64,000 nt of DNA, from assembly GCA_038030265.1 (NCBI GenBank), contig CM075941.1, positions 36,022,164 through 36,086,163 on the forward strand. Reading direction: 5' to 3'. The DNA is from Corythucha ciliata. Its lineage: Eukaryota > Arthropoda > Insecta > Hemiptera > Tingidae. The notes beneath the pieces were generated by a model. The model saw only the letters and a program-made list of their open reading frames with translations. It was not told the DNA's origin and made no database searches. Shown in pieces: positions 49,001 through 58,689 of this stretch (the first letter of the stretch is position 1; the number at the start of each line of letters is the position of its first letter). Position numbers and translations under genes: made by a program.

Positions 49001-52000
49001 TAACTTTTCATCTTTTTGCAGGCCCTCACTTGTTGTTGGCAAAAGTTAATTTTCGACAAGGAGAATAAAAACTCGATTTTAAGCTATCAACGTGTCTCTC
49101 TCATTTTGAAATGCGCTAATTTCACAGAGAGACCAATTTTTGAATTCACTTAACCAAAAAATTACTTTTTAGAGATTGGCGGTATTTTTTAAGTTGAGTT
49201 TGAAAGAGAGAGGGTGGGTGGGGTGCGGGTGTTTGAAAGCTTTGGTTGAATACAGAGAGGGGAAACGGTTCGATGCCAATAATAGTTAAAGTGGGAGTCG
49301 ACGAGGATTTTTAAATTGTAGGGACGGTGCAATTTTTTCACTTTTGGCCTTCTGCTCCGTGAAATTGCCTCATTCTCTATGTTTTTAATTTCAAGTATTT
49401 TGCATGACCTTATTCATAGAGATAATCCTTTTTAAGGTCTCCTTGGCGGGAGTTAATGCAATTGGCAAGATCTCTGATTACAATTACAGCCTTCTTAGTC
49501 CATCATAAACTATTATATTGTTAGTGGACGCTATGATAATAACGGAAATGAAAATTTGATTCCTCATTTTGAATGTGTATAGTGGTGAAAAATACGACCA
49601 GCCGCCCGATGAGAAGAAAGGAAAGCTGGGACCGCGGAAAGATCCATTCGTCTTGGGCTACCCTGGAGGATATTTCGATACAAATCCAAACAGGACGGCC
49701 GGTGATGAACCGGCTATTTACAAGAAATTGAAGGAAGTTAGTTGGGAACTTCACGGAACGTTCGCACCTCCTCACGCCGGAGAAACCGTTAACAGCGTAA
49801 GTTTACATTGTGTTGCAAAAAAAAAGAACTTCGAAAGAAAAATTGAGTGTTACTTGTCGTAGCCAATGGCCGAGGTAATGGCTTTACCGAACATGTTTTG
49901 TACTTGTGGTTTTACTTTCATATCACCACGAACGTGACTTCATGGCACTACTTCCATGTGTTAGGAAGTATTGCGTTTTGAAGGCTGATTAGAGGCGTCG
50001 GTAGAGTTTTAATAGCCACGTACCGTAGCACACACACGTATAAAGCAACGGCATTCTTAGAACTTAGTTTTAACTCGAGTACCGTTATTTTAAATTTGAG
50101 CTATTCCAATATGCCCTAAATTGTGAGAAGAACTCTGTTTACACCCTGCAAACAAAAATTTCGCCTTTTCTCTTAAAAAAGGAAAAATGTTAGCCCCATT
50201 CTTACTTTTTATGAGCATTGCAAACAGGAGCAGGAACATTTTAATTTCCTTTTTCAATCTCCATTCTTTATAATAAGCCAAGGACCCTTTGGCTATGTTT
50301 TTATTGCGTGAATGGGAAGGCGTGTACAATTCAAAGGATTCGTTTCTTTGAGCAAGGGTGTATCCTTATTCGTTATTTGTTATTATTACTCCACGCCTTA
50401 TAATTTCTCTCTTTAAAGAGTTGTGCGTGAGCTTAAATTTTCGCGATCTTGCCTCGTAATGCTTTTTTGAGCAAATAAAAAAAAAAGGGAAAAATAGAGA
50501 AAATAAGGAGAATCGTGTGACGGAATGTGGGAAAGGAAGCGGAAATGGAAATTGGCTGTGGTTTTCCCCGCTTGCCCCATACTCTTGTTCTGGCCGTTAT
50601 ATCCCTAGCTTACATCGGTTCTCATTCTTTTCGTATACGGCAATTTTTGTCTATAGCACTATCTAGCTCAAGCTTTATTGCTTTCTCTATTGTTTGGTTA
50701 AGTGCTCCGGTCCAATTACACTTCGAACATTAAACCTAATATTTACCTATCTTGCTCTCGCCTTTAACCGCCTTGTTATCTTCTTCGGTCCCGCTATGCA
50801 TCTATGTACACACGATGAGGAAATAACCATGCGATCAGAGAGATCTTGCTTGAAACCATATTGCCATTGACCACTATGGTATGCTGATGTTAGTTATCAG
50901 CTCCGTTCGTTTTTCACTTCCGGACTACACCGAGCAGCTCGAGATTTTGTGACCTCGCGGGTTATCTTGTGAAATAACGCGAAAAATAAATTAAAAGGTT
51001 AGTACATTCAGCGTGGTTTGGTGTAGTTCCGGACGACAAACGAACAGCGCTATATTTTCCATAGTGATGAATAAAGGCCAGAATATATGCAAATACATAT
51101 TTGCATATGCAATTGCATATTTAGACTGCATATAATTGCAGATTTATAAAATGCAAATTTATATGGATTTTTCCTGATGTTTCTTAAGCTCGGTGCACAC
51201 GATGCATTTTTCGAAGCATGTTTACTTGCATGGTGAAAAAAAACATATGATCCCCATCAGTGACCGGATGTTTTTTAGAACAGGCAGGCCATCATGCTTC
51301 AAAAAAATGCATCGTGTGCACCGAGCTTTATATTATGATGCATGTCGGCACTTTTTTCTTCAAAAATACGGGAAAATGCAAGAAAAAGAAAGCAAAGCAG
51401 TGCTGAAATAGTATATTGTGAACCTAGGGGGAAAGTGCAACTTTTCTAACCGAGGGACGTTGGATAGCCCGAGGCGAAGCCGAGGGCAGACTATTAGCTC
51501 GCCAGGTTAGAAAAGACACTTTGCTCGTGACGAGGTTCACACATTTTTTTTCGCACTGAGCGAAGGGGGAAAACGCAAGAAATTATGAAGTGATCAAGCT
51601 TACAGGGAGCGAAATATTTTCCCTCCCTAGGTTTCCTAGGGCGCAAAATAGTTTCACACTTTGCTCCCTAGGGTTCAAACAAATTACAATTTCGTGCCTT
51701 CTTTGGGAGGAGCATAATGGTTCATTTCTAATCCAAAGTGAGAAAAAATATACTCTCAGGTCAACAAGCCCATCAAGGAGGTGACGCTCGCTCTCTCTCA
51801 ATTCAAGAGTAGGGAATCAACGGCCTGGTTCCGCCGGGAATCAACCGCCATTTGTAATTTTGTCATCTATTCATTCGAAGAGAAGGTCGTTGGCGCTACG
51901 ATTCGCGGTGTCCGACATAATTAGGAAAATCCGAAACAACTGCGACCTTCCCGGTGGTCTTCAGCATCCCGCTCACATCGGACGTCCGGGGACTTTTAGT

Positions 52001-53674
52001 ATGTTTACCTCTCAACTACCTCAAACAAAGCGGAAAAATAAAAAATCACTAAACCGGCCATGTCGTCTACACTCGTTTTCCATCATTCGTTGACTGGACT
52101 ACTAGCCTACACTTGCTATATTATTTTTTAATCCAAGTTTGGTAAAAATGGTTGAAAAAGGCATGACTGGCGAAATTAATTCAATCGGAAGATGTCGGGA
52201 AACGATTTGGCTTGGGTTCCTATCGCTTGATCTGATAATTATATCGGTCGGGCTTGCTGCTCATTGCACGAGAAAAATTGTGTTTTTAATTATTATTAAT
52301 TCAATTTTTCTTTATATGTCCGACAAGGCATATCAACCCTTCCATGTAAATGAATAAATTAATAAATAAATAAATACAAATTTAAAACCCATAAGAAATA
52401 TTTGTATTTATTAACAAAAGTTGGCATGTTTGAAATCTCGCCAAAACGATCATTTTCCGCAACGTAATATCCATAGCATTCTCTGTCCTTTTCATGCCTA
52501 TAAATAGCTCATCTGTTTATCCTCCATTATTTTATTATTGGAGAGCTCTATAGTAGAAAATAAGGCAAACAAACACAACTAAACCGCTCCCCGACAGCTA
52601 CATTTCAGGTGAATTTTTTTCGGAAAGCACTGTGGACACTGTCGGGTTATTTTACGAACGTATCACGATTTATGCTCTATTTTAGCGTAAAAAAGTATTG
52701 AAAATAGATTTATGAATAGATTCTGACCCGTGATACTTCCTCATTATGGGATTGCTCCCCGCTCACCGCACTAACCTAGTCACAACTGTGAATTCGAGGT
52801 AGTGGGGAGGCTGAAATTACAGAAATGATTCTTGAAATTAAATACTTACCTTTTTTTCATTTTTTTACTTCCCATTTTTACTTAGCAGTTTTTTACTTGT
52901 TTTGATTTCCGAGAAAAAATTGCTCCCCTGGTGGGCTCTGAAATCACGACCTCCTGGTTTCGCAGCAGGTGCTCTAACCAAGTGACAATCATGGGATTTC
53001 TCCCCCCTCAACGCTGTGGTGGTACTGGGGGAACTGCGCGAAACCTGGAGGTCATGATTTCGAAGCCCACCTGGGGAGCAATTTTTGATCGGAAATCAAA
53101 ACAAGTAAAAAAAATGGTAAGTATGGTAAGTATTTAATTTGAAGATTAATTTCTTTATTTTCAGCCTCCCCAATCCCTCAAACTCACAGTCGTGACCATC
53201 CCATAATTTATTATCCGTGGAAAGGGTATTCTAAATTATATCATTATTAAATCAATTAGGCCAAGTTTGGGTTAGTTGAAACAATAAATAGTCTGATTGT
53301 AAAGTTATTATTTGTACGATATTTTAATATGTACCTAATTATTTTCTCTCCCTATATGCGCACATTTTCACTCTTCCTATAAAATTTTGCAGCTCGGCGG
53401 TATAAAATCTGGTGGATTCTCGAAGTTCCCCGAATATCAGTCGGAGAAGTACATCGACCCGTACAAAATATCATCTGTTAGCCGTGCTGGTAAGAAAGAT
53501 AAGCCTGCGCCCAAAGCGGACTCTCGGCCCTTCAGACCAACCCAGGGCTCACGCTCGTTCCCTGTGTCGTCCATTGTCAATCGCAACGTTGACGTTGGCT
53601 CAAACGTCAATAACTACCAATCAATGAAGCCGGTAACATACACGAGAGAGTTCTTTTACGACATCGAAAAATAG
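39887..53674 (+). CDS. CFAP96: CFAP96 (C4orf47-like) ciliary protein, split gene
   Basis: Five exons can be joined by homology and splice sites: 39887-40022, 41286-41398, 42488-42620, 49583-49796 and 53393-53674. They encode about 290 residues, against about 309 in the human protein. Diagnostic blocks in order: DLERWGIFAEM (N-terminal D-E-R-G-F-E-M motif), FRPPSG then GDFYGTFAG, TSTKKGGSGYVGITINPY, then GYPGGYFDTNP, and finally a KSGGF...YQSEKYIDPY block with PFRPTQGSRSFPVSSIV. The family is associated with cilia and flagella and the spermatozoan axoneme; that role comes from the family, not from this sequence. Exon 1 ends in phase 1 while the 41286 exon needs an incoming phase of 2, so at least one exon is unplaced between them. 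No membrane segment or signal peptide. No close AATAAA follows the stop. Confidence 0.82.
41286..41398 (+). CDS. CFAP96: CFAP96 internal exon (FYGTF block)
   Basis: The acceptor is AACTTTAATTTCCAG and the donor GACG then GTACGG. It encodes KFRTPMGFRPPSGNK and SSPGDFYGTFAGRVD, aligned with the PSSG-K...G-YYGT-GG stretch of vertebrate proteins. An open frame extends upstream to 41011 but that part does not resemble the family. Confidence 0.75.
41607..41633. repeat. Poly(A) tract, 27 bp
   Basis: Uninterrupted A run in the intron after the 41286 exon. It could be a retroposon tail, but no retroposon body or duplication was recognised next to it. Confidence 0.8.
42488..42620 (+). CDS. CFAP96: CFAP96 internal exon (KKGGSGY block)
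   Basis: The acceptor ATTTTCAG and consensus donor ACAC then GTAAGT are clear. Encodes DPVSRKPEKKKLPADRKPF followed by TSTKKGGSGYVGITINPYPE, matching the family's NP-KKG-GYG-NLTI segment. Joins the previous exon in phase 1 (GCT, Ala) and ends in phase 2. Confidence 0.85.
43090..43235. repeat. Partial foldback family F1 copy in a CFAP96 intron
   Basis: TATTTCCGCATCATTCCTGG and CATTTCAATCTCCAAGAAATT match the inner arm of the F1 elements at 2255 and 13119; only one arm is present. Confidence 0.5.
43675..43766. repeat. Hairpin repeat, about 92 bp
   Basis: AAAGTGTCTTTTCAAGCCTC is answered by GCCTCGAAAAGACGCTTTTT, with GGCCGGTCACTCC in the loop region. No coding signal. Confidence 0.5.
43770..45185 (+). 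other. CFAP96 intron sequence, nothing recognised
   Basis: Intronic, A/T-rich, only short featureless ORFs on both strands. Confidence 0.5.
45190..47228 (+). pseudogene. LINE RNase H fragment split by a DNA element
   Basis: The upstream piece (45190-45271) ends GNTVTLGWVP and the downstream piece (from about 47045) resumes CHAGIPGN, stop, KADELAMKGA and then YVGPEPLVGV. Together these form the final alpha-helix region of a LINE RNase H, similar to GHKGFEGNEMADQLA and FVGPEQSLGV in the fragment at 10.6-11.6 kb. The break falls exactly at the ends of the element at 45272-47045. A stop replaces the Glu after GN, and the 3' side is cut again at 47228 by a second CCCAAGTAG end. Confidence 0.75.
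45272..47045. mobile_element. 1.8-kb element with CCCAAGTAG inverted ends
   Basis: Starts CCCAAGTAGCAAAATTC and ends with the inverted CTACTTGGG. Multiple AATATT-containing motifs crowd both ends (45290-45560 and 46730-47035). The middle has no transposase. Its insertion point is inside an RNase H coding remnant, giving well-supported boundaries. No clear target duplication. Confidence 0.7.
47229..47450. mobile_element. Second CCCAAGTAG element end
   Basis: GGTCCCAAGTAGCAGAAGG interrupts the same RNase H remnant after ADKRKRV and is followed by A/T-rich sequence with AATATG/CATATT repeats, as in the neighbouring element. The opposite end was not found, so this copy is partial or its right end is decayed. 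Confidence 0.5.
47866..48008. mobile_element. 137-bp MITE, TAA duplication
   Basis: The element is 47869-48005. Ends GGCCCGTATTCATAG and CTATGAATACGGCCC are inverted and pairing continues through GTCACT and GAGTATTTACTTA, so arms exceed 40 bp. TAA flanks both sides (47866-47868, 48006-48008). Confidence 0.85.
48010..49575 (+). other. CFAP96 intron sequence, nothing recognised
   Basis: A/T-rich intronic DNA; no ORF or repeat of note. Confidence 0.5.
49583..49796 (+). CDS. CFAP96: CFAP96 internal exon (GGYFDTNP block)
   Basis: The acceptor is GTGTATAG and the donor AGC then GTAAGT. It encodes GEKYDQPPDEKKGK, a basic stretch, and YPGGYFDTNPNRT, matching the family's YP-EYFDSNPY motif. Incoming phase 2, outgoing phase 0. 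The intron before it is 6962 bp. Confidence 0.88.
50899..51051. repeat. Foldback repeat, about 150 bp
   Basis: AGCTCCGTTCGTTTTTCACT ... GGACTACACC (50899-50931) is matched inverted by GGTGTAGTTCCGG ... CGAACAGCGCT (51020-51051). Confidence 0.6.
51184..51330. mobile_element. 141-bp MITE, TTA duplication
   Basis: The element is 51187-51327. Ends AGCTCGGTGCACACGATGCA and TGCATCGTGTGCACCGAGCT are perfectly inverted and pairing continues through GAAGCATG. TTA flanks both sides (51184-51186, 51328-51330). It shares the AGCYCSGT start with the elements at 4532 and 14545. Confidence 0.88.
51434..51528. repeat. Hairpin repeat with GCCGAGGGC centre
   Basis: AAAGTGCAACTTTTCTAACC is answered by GGTTAGAAAAGACACTTT; the centre contains the near-palindrome GCCCGAGGCGAAGCCGAGGGC in part. 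Confidence 0.55.
51530..52740 (+). other. CFAP96 last intron, nothing recognised
   Basis: Short featureless ORFs only; a small AATAAATAAATAAAT run is near 52355. Confidence 0.5.
52742..53208. mobile_element. Foldback element with two tRNA-like arms
   Basis: Ends ATTATGGGAT and ATCCCATAAT are inverted. The left arm on the minus strand reads TGGTTAGAGCACCTGCTGCG then GGAGGTCGTGATTTC. These are tRNA-like A and B boxes. The right arm on the plus strand repeats GGAGGTCATGATTTCGAAGC. Outer parts (GTGGGGAGGCTGAAA, TTCAGCCTCCCC) also mirror each other. It looks like two copies of a tRNA-derived SINE joined head to head, inserted about 180 bp before the last CFAP96 exon. Confidence 0.6.
53393..53674 (+). 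CDS. CFAP96: CFAP96 terminal exon (stop codon)
   Basis: The acceptor is ATAAAATTTTGCAG. It encodes GGIKSGGFSKFPEYQSEKY, a PFRPTQGSRSFPVSSIV stretch and a short lineage-specific tail to TAG at 53672. It corresponds to the GGMKAGTF and FHPPGGPKSRPVESI blocks of vertebrate proteins. Confidence 0.88.
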   Translation, partial: LGGIKSGGFSKFPEYQSEKYIDPYKISSVSRAGKKDKPAPKADSRPFRPTQGSRSFPVSSIVNRNVDVGSNVNNYQSMKPVTYTREFFYDIEK

Positions 53675-54960
53675 GAAAATACAGTTTTTAATTTCATTAT
53701 GTTCTCGTGAATAGAATTTCCTTTATTTATATGCAATAACATGCGCTACGAGTGAGTTGGGTTTATTTTTAAATTGTTTTACCACTTGTTTGTCTTACGA
53801 AACAATATTTCGTGTCAATTTTGGTTAATTCTAAGCTGTTCCACTAAGAAGCTTACCAAGGATTAAGTGAGACCCTACAGGGTACCAAAATGTTTAGCAG
53901 CATTAAGTATGATGCTTAACAAACTTTTTTCCGCCGCGCTGTTAAAGTCCTTAGTGCAAAGGAAATTAAAGAAAAGAGGATGAGAAGAAAGGTTAATGCC
54001 TCTTTAGAAACGAATTTAAATCAACCAGCCGCTAATTAAAAGAAAATTATACAACATTACCTTCGCAATCCTCCCCCTCCACCGACCATCACTATAGTCC
54101 GTCATACCCCCTTCCGACTCCATCACTCTTCAACCTCGCACCGTTTATATCCTGGCACTTTAGCAAGCGAGAGCTTCCTTCGGTGAAAGCAGAAGGGAAA
54201 GAGAGTGAGACGAGCCTCTCCTGGGTTAAGCTGCGTAATATTGGATAGACAGGCTGAGTTAATACACTCAAGTGGAACTGTTAGATACGCGAAACGTGGG
54301 AAACTGAGAGTGGCTGGCCGCGTTATAAGCAAGTTGAAAATCTGCTTTTAACCTGAAAACAAAATTTCTCGTCTTGGTATTAGAAACTCAGGCGAGAAAG
54401 AAAATAACGTATAATAATAATAACAATAAAATACTTTCTTACAACAGGAAGCGCTCCGATTTTTTTTTTTTCACGCGGGACAAAAAAAAAATGATGGCAA
54501 GAAACAGGCTCAGTAAAAACAATCGAGGCTAAGTGGAAAGCGCAGGAAAGACGAGGAAAACTGGGTGAAGGGGGTGTCGTAGAATTGAATTTGCCTTTTT
54601 ACATATATATAGAGCAAGATAAAAGAAAATGTATCCATAAATAATAGGTCCCATAACTTTTTCTCTTCTTGTGCATTATCAGCGTTCTTCAGTTTATAGA
54701 ACGATGGGTGGTTGAAAGCATGAGAAGGGATACTTAACATTGCTATTTTATGCATGAACATGCTCGGCATTATTTGGTTTTGGATGTAATTTTTGAATCA
54801 CAATACTATCGTAGATTAAATCATTTATAGCCCCATACGAAAATGAAGCTATCCTATGTTTCCAACTCCACTCGAAAACCCCTCGTCCAAAAACATCTTC
54901 AACTCTCGTTAAAAATCATATGTGTAGTGCGCCTATGAATACTGTTAAAGAATGATTGAC
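53675..54960. other. Region downstream of CFAP96, nothing recognised
   Basis: Contains the unmarked 3' UTR of CFAP96 and A/T-rich DNA. No AATAAA within about 60 bp of the stop codon. Confidence 0.4.
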
Positions 54961-54969
54961 GATAATGTT

Positions 54970-55200
54970 TGATGATAATATTGTTGTGTGGGGAGAAAAA
55001 TCGCGGATCCGAAAAAATAATTGGATGACTATCGTTTCCGTGCCACACAAGAAGAGACACTTTTGGGAGTTCACATACAGTAGAAAGTTGAGTAGATTGT
55101 CCTGATGATGGCCTAGACAGGCTGAAAATCGATTCAACCAATAAATAAAAACAAATTTTTTGTGGAGAGACAATAACTGTTTTACCCGGATGTCAGAATA
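54970..55200 (+). mobile_element. Penelope-like pseudo-LTR remnant, PLE-D
   Basis: A single arm is recognised by its hammerhead-like block, followed by an A-rich ATAAATAAAAAC stretch as in the other PLE ends (compare ATAATTAATAAAA at 60493). No ORF or inverted partner remains. Confidence 0.5.
55096..55142 (+). ncRNA. Hammerhead-like motif with consensus core, PLE-D
   Basis: Core CTGATGA (55102-55108) is exactly the consensus. Stem II is GGCCT/AGGCT with loop AGAC. GAAA follows at 55124-55127, and stem III AAT-CG-ATT is followed by C55135 at the cleavage position. Stem I (ATTGT before, ACCAAT after) pairs with one bulge. One extra T (55109) lies before stem II, as in the other copies. Confidence 0.6.
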
Positions 55201-55259
55201 ACTCCACGACAACATGGCCAATGACAATTTTAATGGTTCACATACAGTTATCAATTACT

Positions 55260-56736
55260 TTTCGATCCCTAAAGTCAATTATATTTTCTGAAAACTCATG
55301 CTCCTAACCAGTTGGTCTCATAATAAATTTTCAATGAGGAATTTGCACATTTTTCAAAAGTTCTTGAAATTGTAACGCGCTGATTTTAACGGCAATCTTT
55401 ACCGCAATTTTCACGCACTTTTTCGGTCAGGCTCCCCTCTGTATTCCTACGATTTCGTAGGGAAGTTATTTCTTATCAGCTTACGTTGATAGGTAACGCC
55501 CAACGATGTATAAAAGAACTGGATTGCTCATCACTGCTGATATAGTCTGCCATCAAATAAGCTCCAAGTGGAGCTTAAAGTGGATAAGACGGGTGGAGTT
55601 TCAAAGTAAATACGGGAAGAGAGTTGTGTTGCCATAACTACACAAGGAGAGGGACAGGGTAATTGTTTATCAGGGGACGACCTGCCCCCTCCACGCCCCT
55701 CCAGTCCGCTGTGAGCAATCTAGGTTTATATATCGTTGGTAACGCCATCTCTAAGCGTTGAGAACGAGCTGGTTGAATTGACCAGTTATTTTTTAACGTG
55801 GATAACTGGCCATTAGTTATTTTATTGTTAACTGTTACGCCATAAAAGTTAACCGTTATTTAACCCACCTCTAATTCATCGGCTGCCTCGAATAAGTTGG
55901 AATTTTAAAAAAATTGTAACAAAGCAAGATAAATACTTCATTCTTCAACCCTCGGTACAGAACCTTTAAAACACAGGTACTGCAACACGGATTTCAGCGC
56001 CATATTTGGTCCCTCAGTAGTTAGGGTAAACAAAATATCATGAATGAAAAAATTGTCATCGTAACAGCAAACAAACGCAGAATGCGGTCGAAATAAATAA
56101 AAATATCCTACTCGTCAATGAGATCAGGTGGTAATTATAATAAAATGAGGACCAAGTATGGCGCCTATTTGCGTGTTGCAGTACTCGCGTGTTTTATAGT
56201 GCCTTACCCTCGGGGGCCTCAGAAAGCCCTACCTCACTTGATCACAGTAGAGCCCAAGAGGTAAGGGAAAGTATATCCAGAAAGGCTCACCGGCCTGAGA
56301 GGGCAAGATCCATGTTTATACTCGACGAGCTATAACTCTTATCAGCGTGAGTCGTGACCTCATTTGTAGCAAAATGCAATGCTCTTCTCCTTTCTTCATT
56401 CAGACCGAAAATACACGCACGAGCGACAGAACAGTAACGCTGAACTCACGTTGTCGAAATTGTAAAATGTTTGCCGCTTGAATGCTTCATTCTGGGAGGT
56501 AGTTGTTTACCCTGATAACCGATAACGCACCGGATCTTATACGCCACCCTCAGCACCGCTTCCACTCCCTCACCATGTCATCTTTCGCACTTTCCTCCCT
56601 CGTGCTTTCACGTACCTCTCGGCAATGTTCAAAGCTAACTGACCCGGCGAGTGAATTGAGGCATACATTTCGGGTTGGTAGCTTTTTTACACTCTTTACC
56701 CATTTCATTGGTGGTCGTGGGTGCCGTGGTTTCGAA

Positions 56737-56777
<41 letters not shown>

Positions 56778-57070
56778 GGTGGAAGGTTATTAACGGATTT
56801 GGTTGTGCTCGCATGCTCCATTCCGCCAACATGTTCCCGTCTGGAATTTTAAAAACAACCCTCTAAAAATTTTGTACTTCATAAATAATTAAAACATAGC
56901 TAACAGCCGTCCGAAATAACCCATTGTGCTACCTTCAGTGGAAGATGCCCAACGACTCAGAGTAAATATACCTAGAGAGATAATTGCGCTTCGCGCAACC
57001 AAATAGGACCCTTTTCCCCGCACGATTCATGTGAACTAGTCACGTGACTCTAACAAGAGGGGTGCCCACC
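55260..57070. other. Unassigned non-coding DNA
   Basis: A TATAAAAG box with plausible spacing lies at 55510 but no gene follows. An (AAT)n microsatellite is at 56737-56777; the ORFs over it are artefacts of the repeat. Confidence 0.45.
56737..56777. repeat. (AAT)n microsatellite
   Basis: About 13 uninterrupted AAT units. Confidence 0.9.
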
Positions 57071-57094
57071 GCATCCCTCACAAAAACGAAAACG

Positions 57095-57155
57095 ACACTT
57101 TTATCGAGTTGCGACGTTTCGACGGTGGAATTTCTCCGTCCTCCTCAGGCTTCAA
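57095..57155 (-). ncRNA. Hammerhead-like motif, PLE-E inverted arm
   Basis: Minus strand: core CTGAGGA, an extra G, stem II GACGG/CCGTC, GAAA, then CGTC. Stem III would be only the self-complementary ACGT, which could pair between two copies rather than within one. Weaker than the other motifs. Confidence 0.35.
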
Positions 57156-57514
57156 AACATGTATTTTCTATATTCGATCCACATAGACCGTGTCAGCATC
57201 TAACCACGTTAACGTGCCACCCTAGTAACCTTAACAAATTCATCCCAATTATATAGGAACTCGTTATATATATTCTATAGTTGCTAATGGTAACTAGTTG
57301 TACACTCCGTCAAGACTCATCAAATTTTTCTACACAAAAATAAATTAAAACATATAAAATTATCATTTCTTCTAGTCATGTGGCTAGTCGATAGATTGTT
57401 TTGACTTATTATTTCTCAATAATAAGTTTTGTAATCGTATCGCAAACATTTTTTTTTTGACTCCCCCTCAAAATTTGTTGTTTTACGTTTCAAAGTGCGT
57501 AGAATCCAAATCTG

Positions 57515-57537
57515 AAAAAAAAAAAAAAAAAAAAAAA
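57515..57537. repeat. Poly(A) tract, 23 bp
   Basis: Uninterrupted A run in the centre of PLE-E. Confidence 0.8.
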
Positions 57538-58043
57538 TGTCCGTCCGCCGTCCGGGCTATATCTTGCCCTAGGATTGCTCGAAAAAACTCGTTCTTTCGC
57601 ACATAGACTCCATTTTGGATCTAGTTGGTCCTAACATCTGATCAGTTTAATCAAATAACTCCCTGGGGTTTTATGGGTCAAAAGCGGGTCCAAAATGGGG
57701 ATTTTCAAAGGTTTTGGGATCATAGGGGTGTGGGGTGTCGATTTTCATGTAATTTCAAGCCGGATTTGACTACATACATGAATAATAAACCCATAAACAG
57801 CCGAAATAATAAGTCATTGTTCGATAATTTGCAGCGTTTTTTTATATATTTTAATTTATTTTTGTGTTGAAAAATTTGATGAGTCTTGACGGAGTGTACA
57901 ACTAGTTATCATTAGCAACTATAGAATATATATATAACGAGTTCCTATATAATTGGGATGAATCTGTTAAGGTTACTAGGGTGGCACGTTAACGTGGTTA
58001 GATGCTGACACGGTCTATGTGGATCGAATATAGAAAATACATG

Positions 58044-58102
58044 TTTTGAAGCCTGAGGAGGACGGAGAAATTCCACCGTCGAAACGTTGCAACTCGATAA
58101 AA
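58044..58102 (+). ncRNA. Hammerhead-like motif, PLE-E sense arm
   Basis: Core CTGAGGA (58053-58059), extra G58060, stem II GACGG (58061-58065) with CCGTC (58076-58080), GAAA (58081-58084), then CGTT instead of CGTC, so the cleavage base is U in this arm. Flanking TTTTGAAGC and GCAACTCGATAAAA could form a stem I with internal loops. Confidence 0.35.
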
Positions 58103-58422
58103 GTGTCGTTTTTGTTTTGCTCTTCATGGTCGATTGATTCCTGATCTTATATTAAAAATAACTAAGGGCGTTATAGCGTTCAATAAATTTGTTAATAGTG
58201 TGGTGCTTGAAGTTTATATTTTTTCCTTTTGAACTTCGGTACTGAATTTAATGTCACTGCACTGCACGTACGCAGGGGCGTACGTGCGTAGGTCGCGGGG
58301 AGAGAGGCTCGGAGAATTTTTACCATCTATTTATTTATCTATGTCGGCAGAGGCGGACGAAGGGGAAGGCCTAGTTGATTTCTAGACCTTCGAGCGGCAA
58401 CTTTCAGCGGCGGTCATTTCAA

Positions 58423-58442
58423 TTTTTTTTTTTTTTTTTTTT
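58423..58442. repeat. Poly(T) tract, 20 bp
   Basis: Uninterrupted T run; no retroposon body recognised beside it. Confidence 0.8.
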
Positions 58443-58689
58443 AGAGATTTTTCCGCCCGTCAAGAAAGGAAAAATTCCTGGCAAAAAAGTGAATCATACC
58501 GGCAATTAATTCAAGCGCCCGGCGGAAAATACAATGCACACCAAAAAATGGATTCGACCGGCAGACTTGAGAGGCATCCAGGATGCAAAGAAGTGGGCTC
58601 TAGTCTCCGTTCCGACTTCAGACTTTCAGCTACCATAGCTACTCTGTCCTGGTTCGCAGATAGGGTGAGAAAAATGCCCCAAAAAACAA

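Larger units (their letters stand above)
57080..58118 (+). mobile_element. Penelope-like inverted pseudo-LTR pair, PLE-E
   Basis: Arms of about 275 bp (57080-57361 and 57843-58118) are near-identical in reverse complement, including GTCTTGACGGAGTGTACAAC, CGTTAACGTGGTTAGATGCT and CCTGAGGAGGACGGAG. The roughly 480 bp between them has no PLE protein, so assignment rests on the arm layout and the hammerhead-like block. The matching ORFs on opposite strands simply translate the two arms. Confidence 0.6.

Noticed and set aside
55510..55517. TATAAAAG promoter
   Set aside because: No gene, exon or conserved ORF follows; such boxes occur by chance in A/T-rich DNA.
56503..56866. Poly-Asn or poly-Ile ORFs
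   Set aside because: They are translations of the (AAT)n microsatellite in different frames.
57044..57256. Two near-identical ORFs at 57044-57256 and 57945-58127
   Set aside because: They translate the two arms of an inverted repeat; similarity is due to the DNA repeat, not protein conservation.
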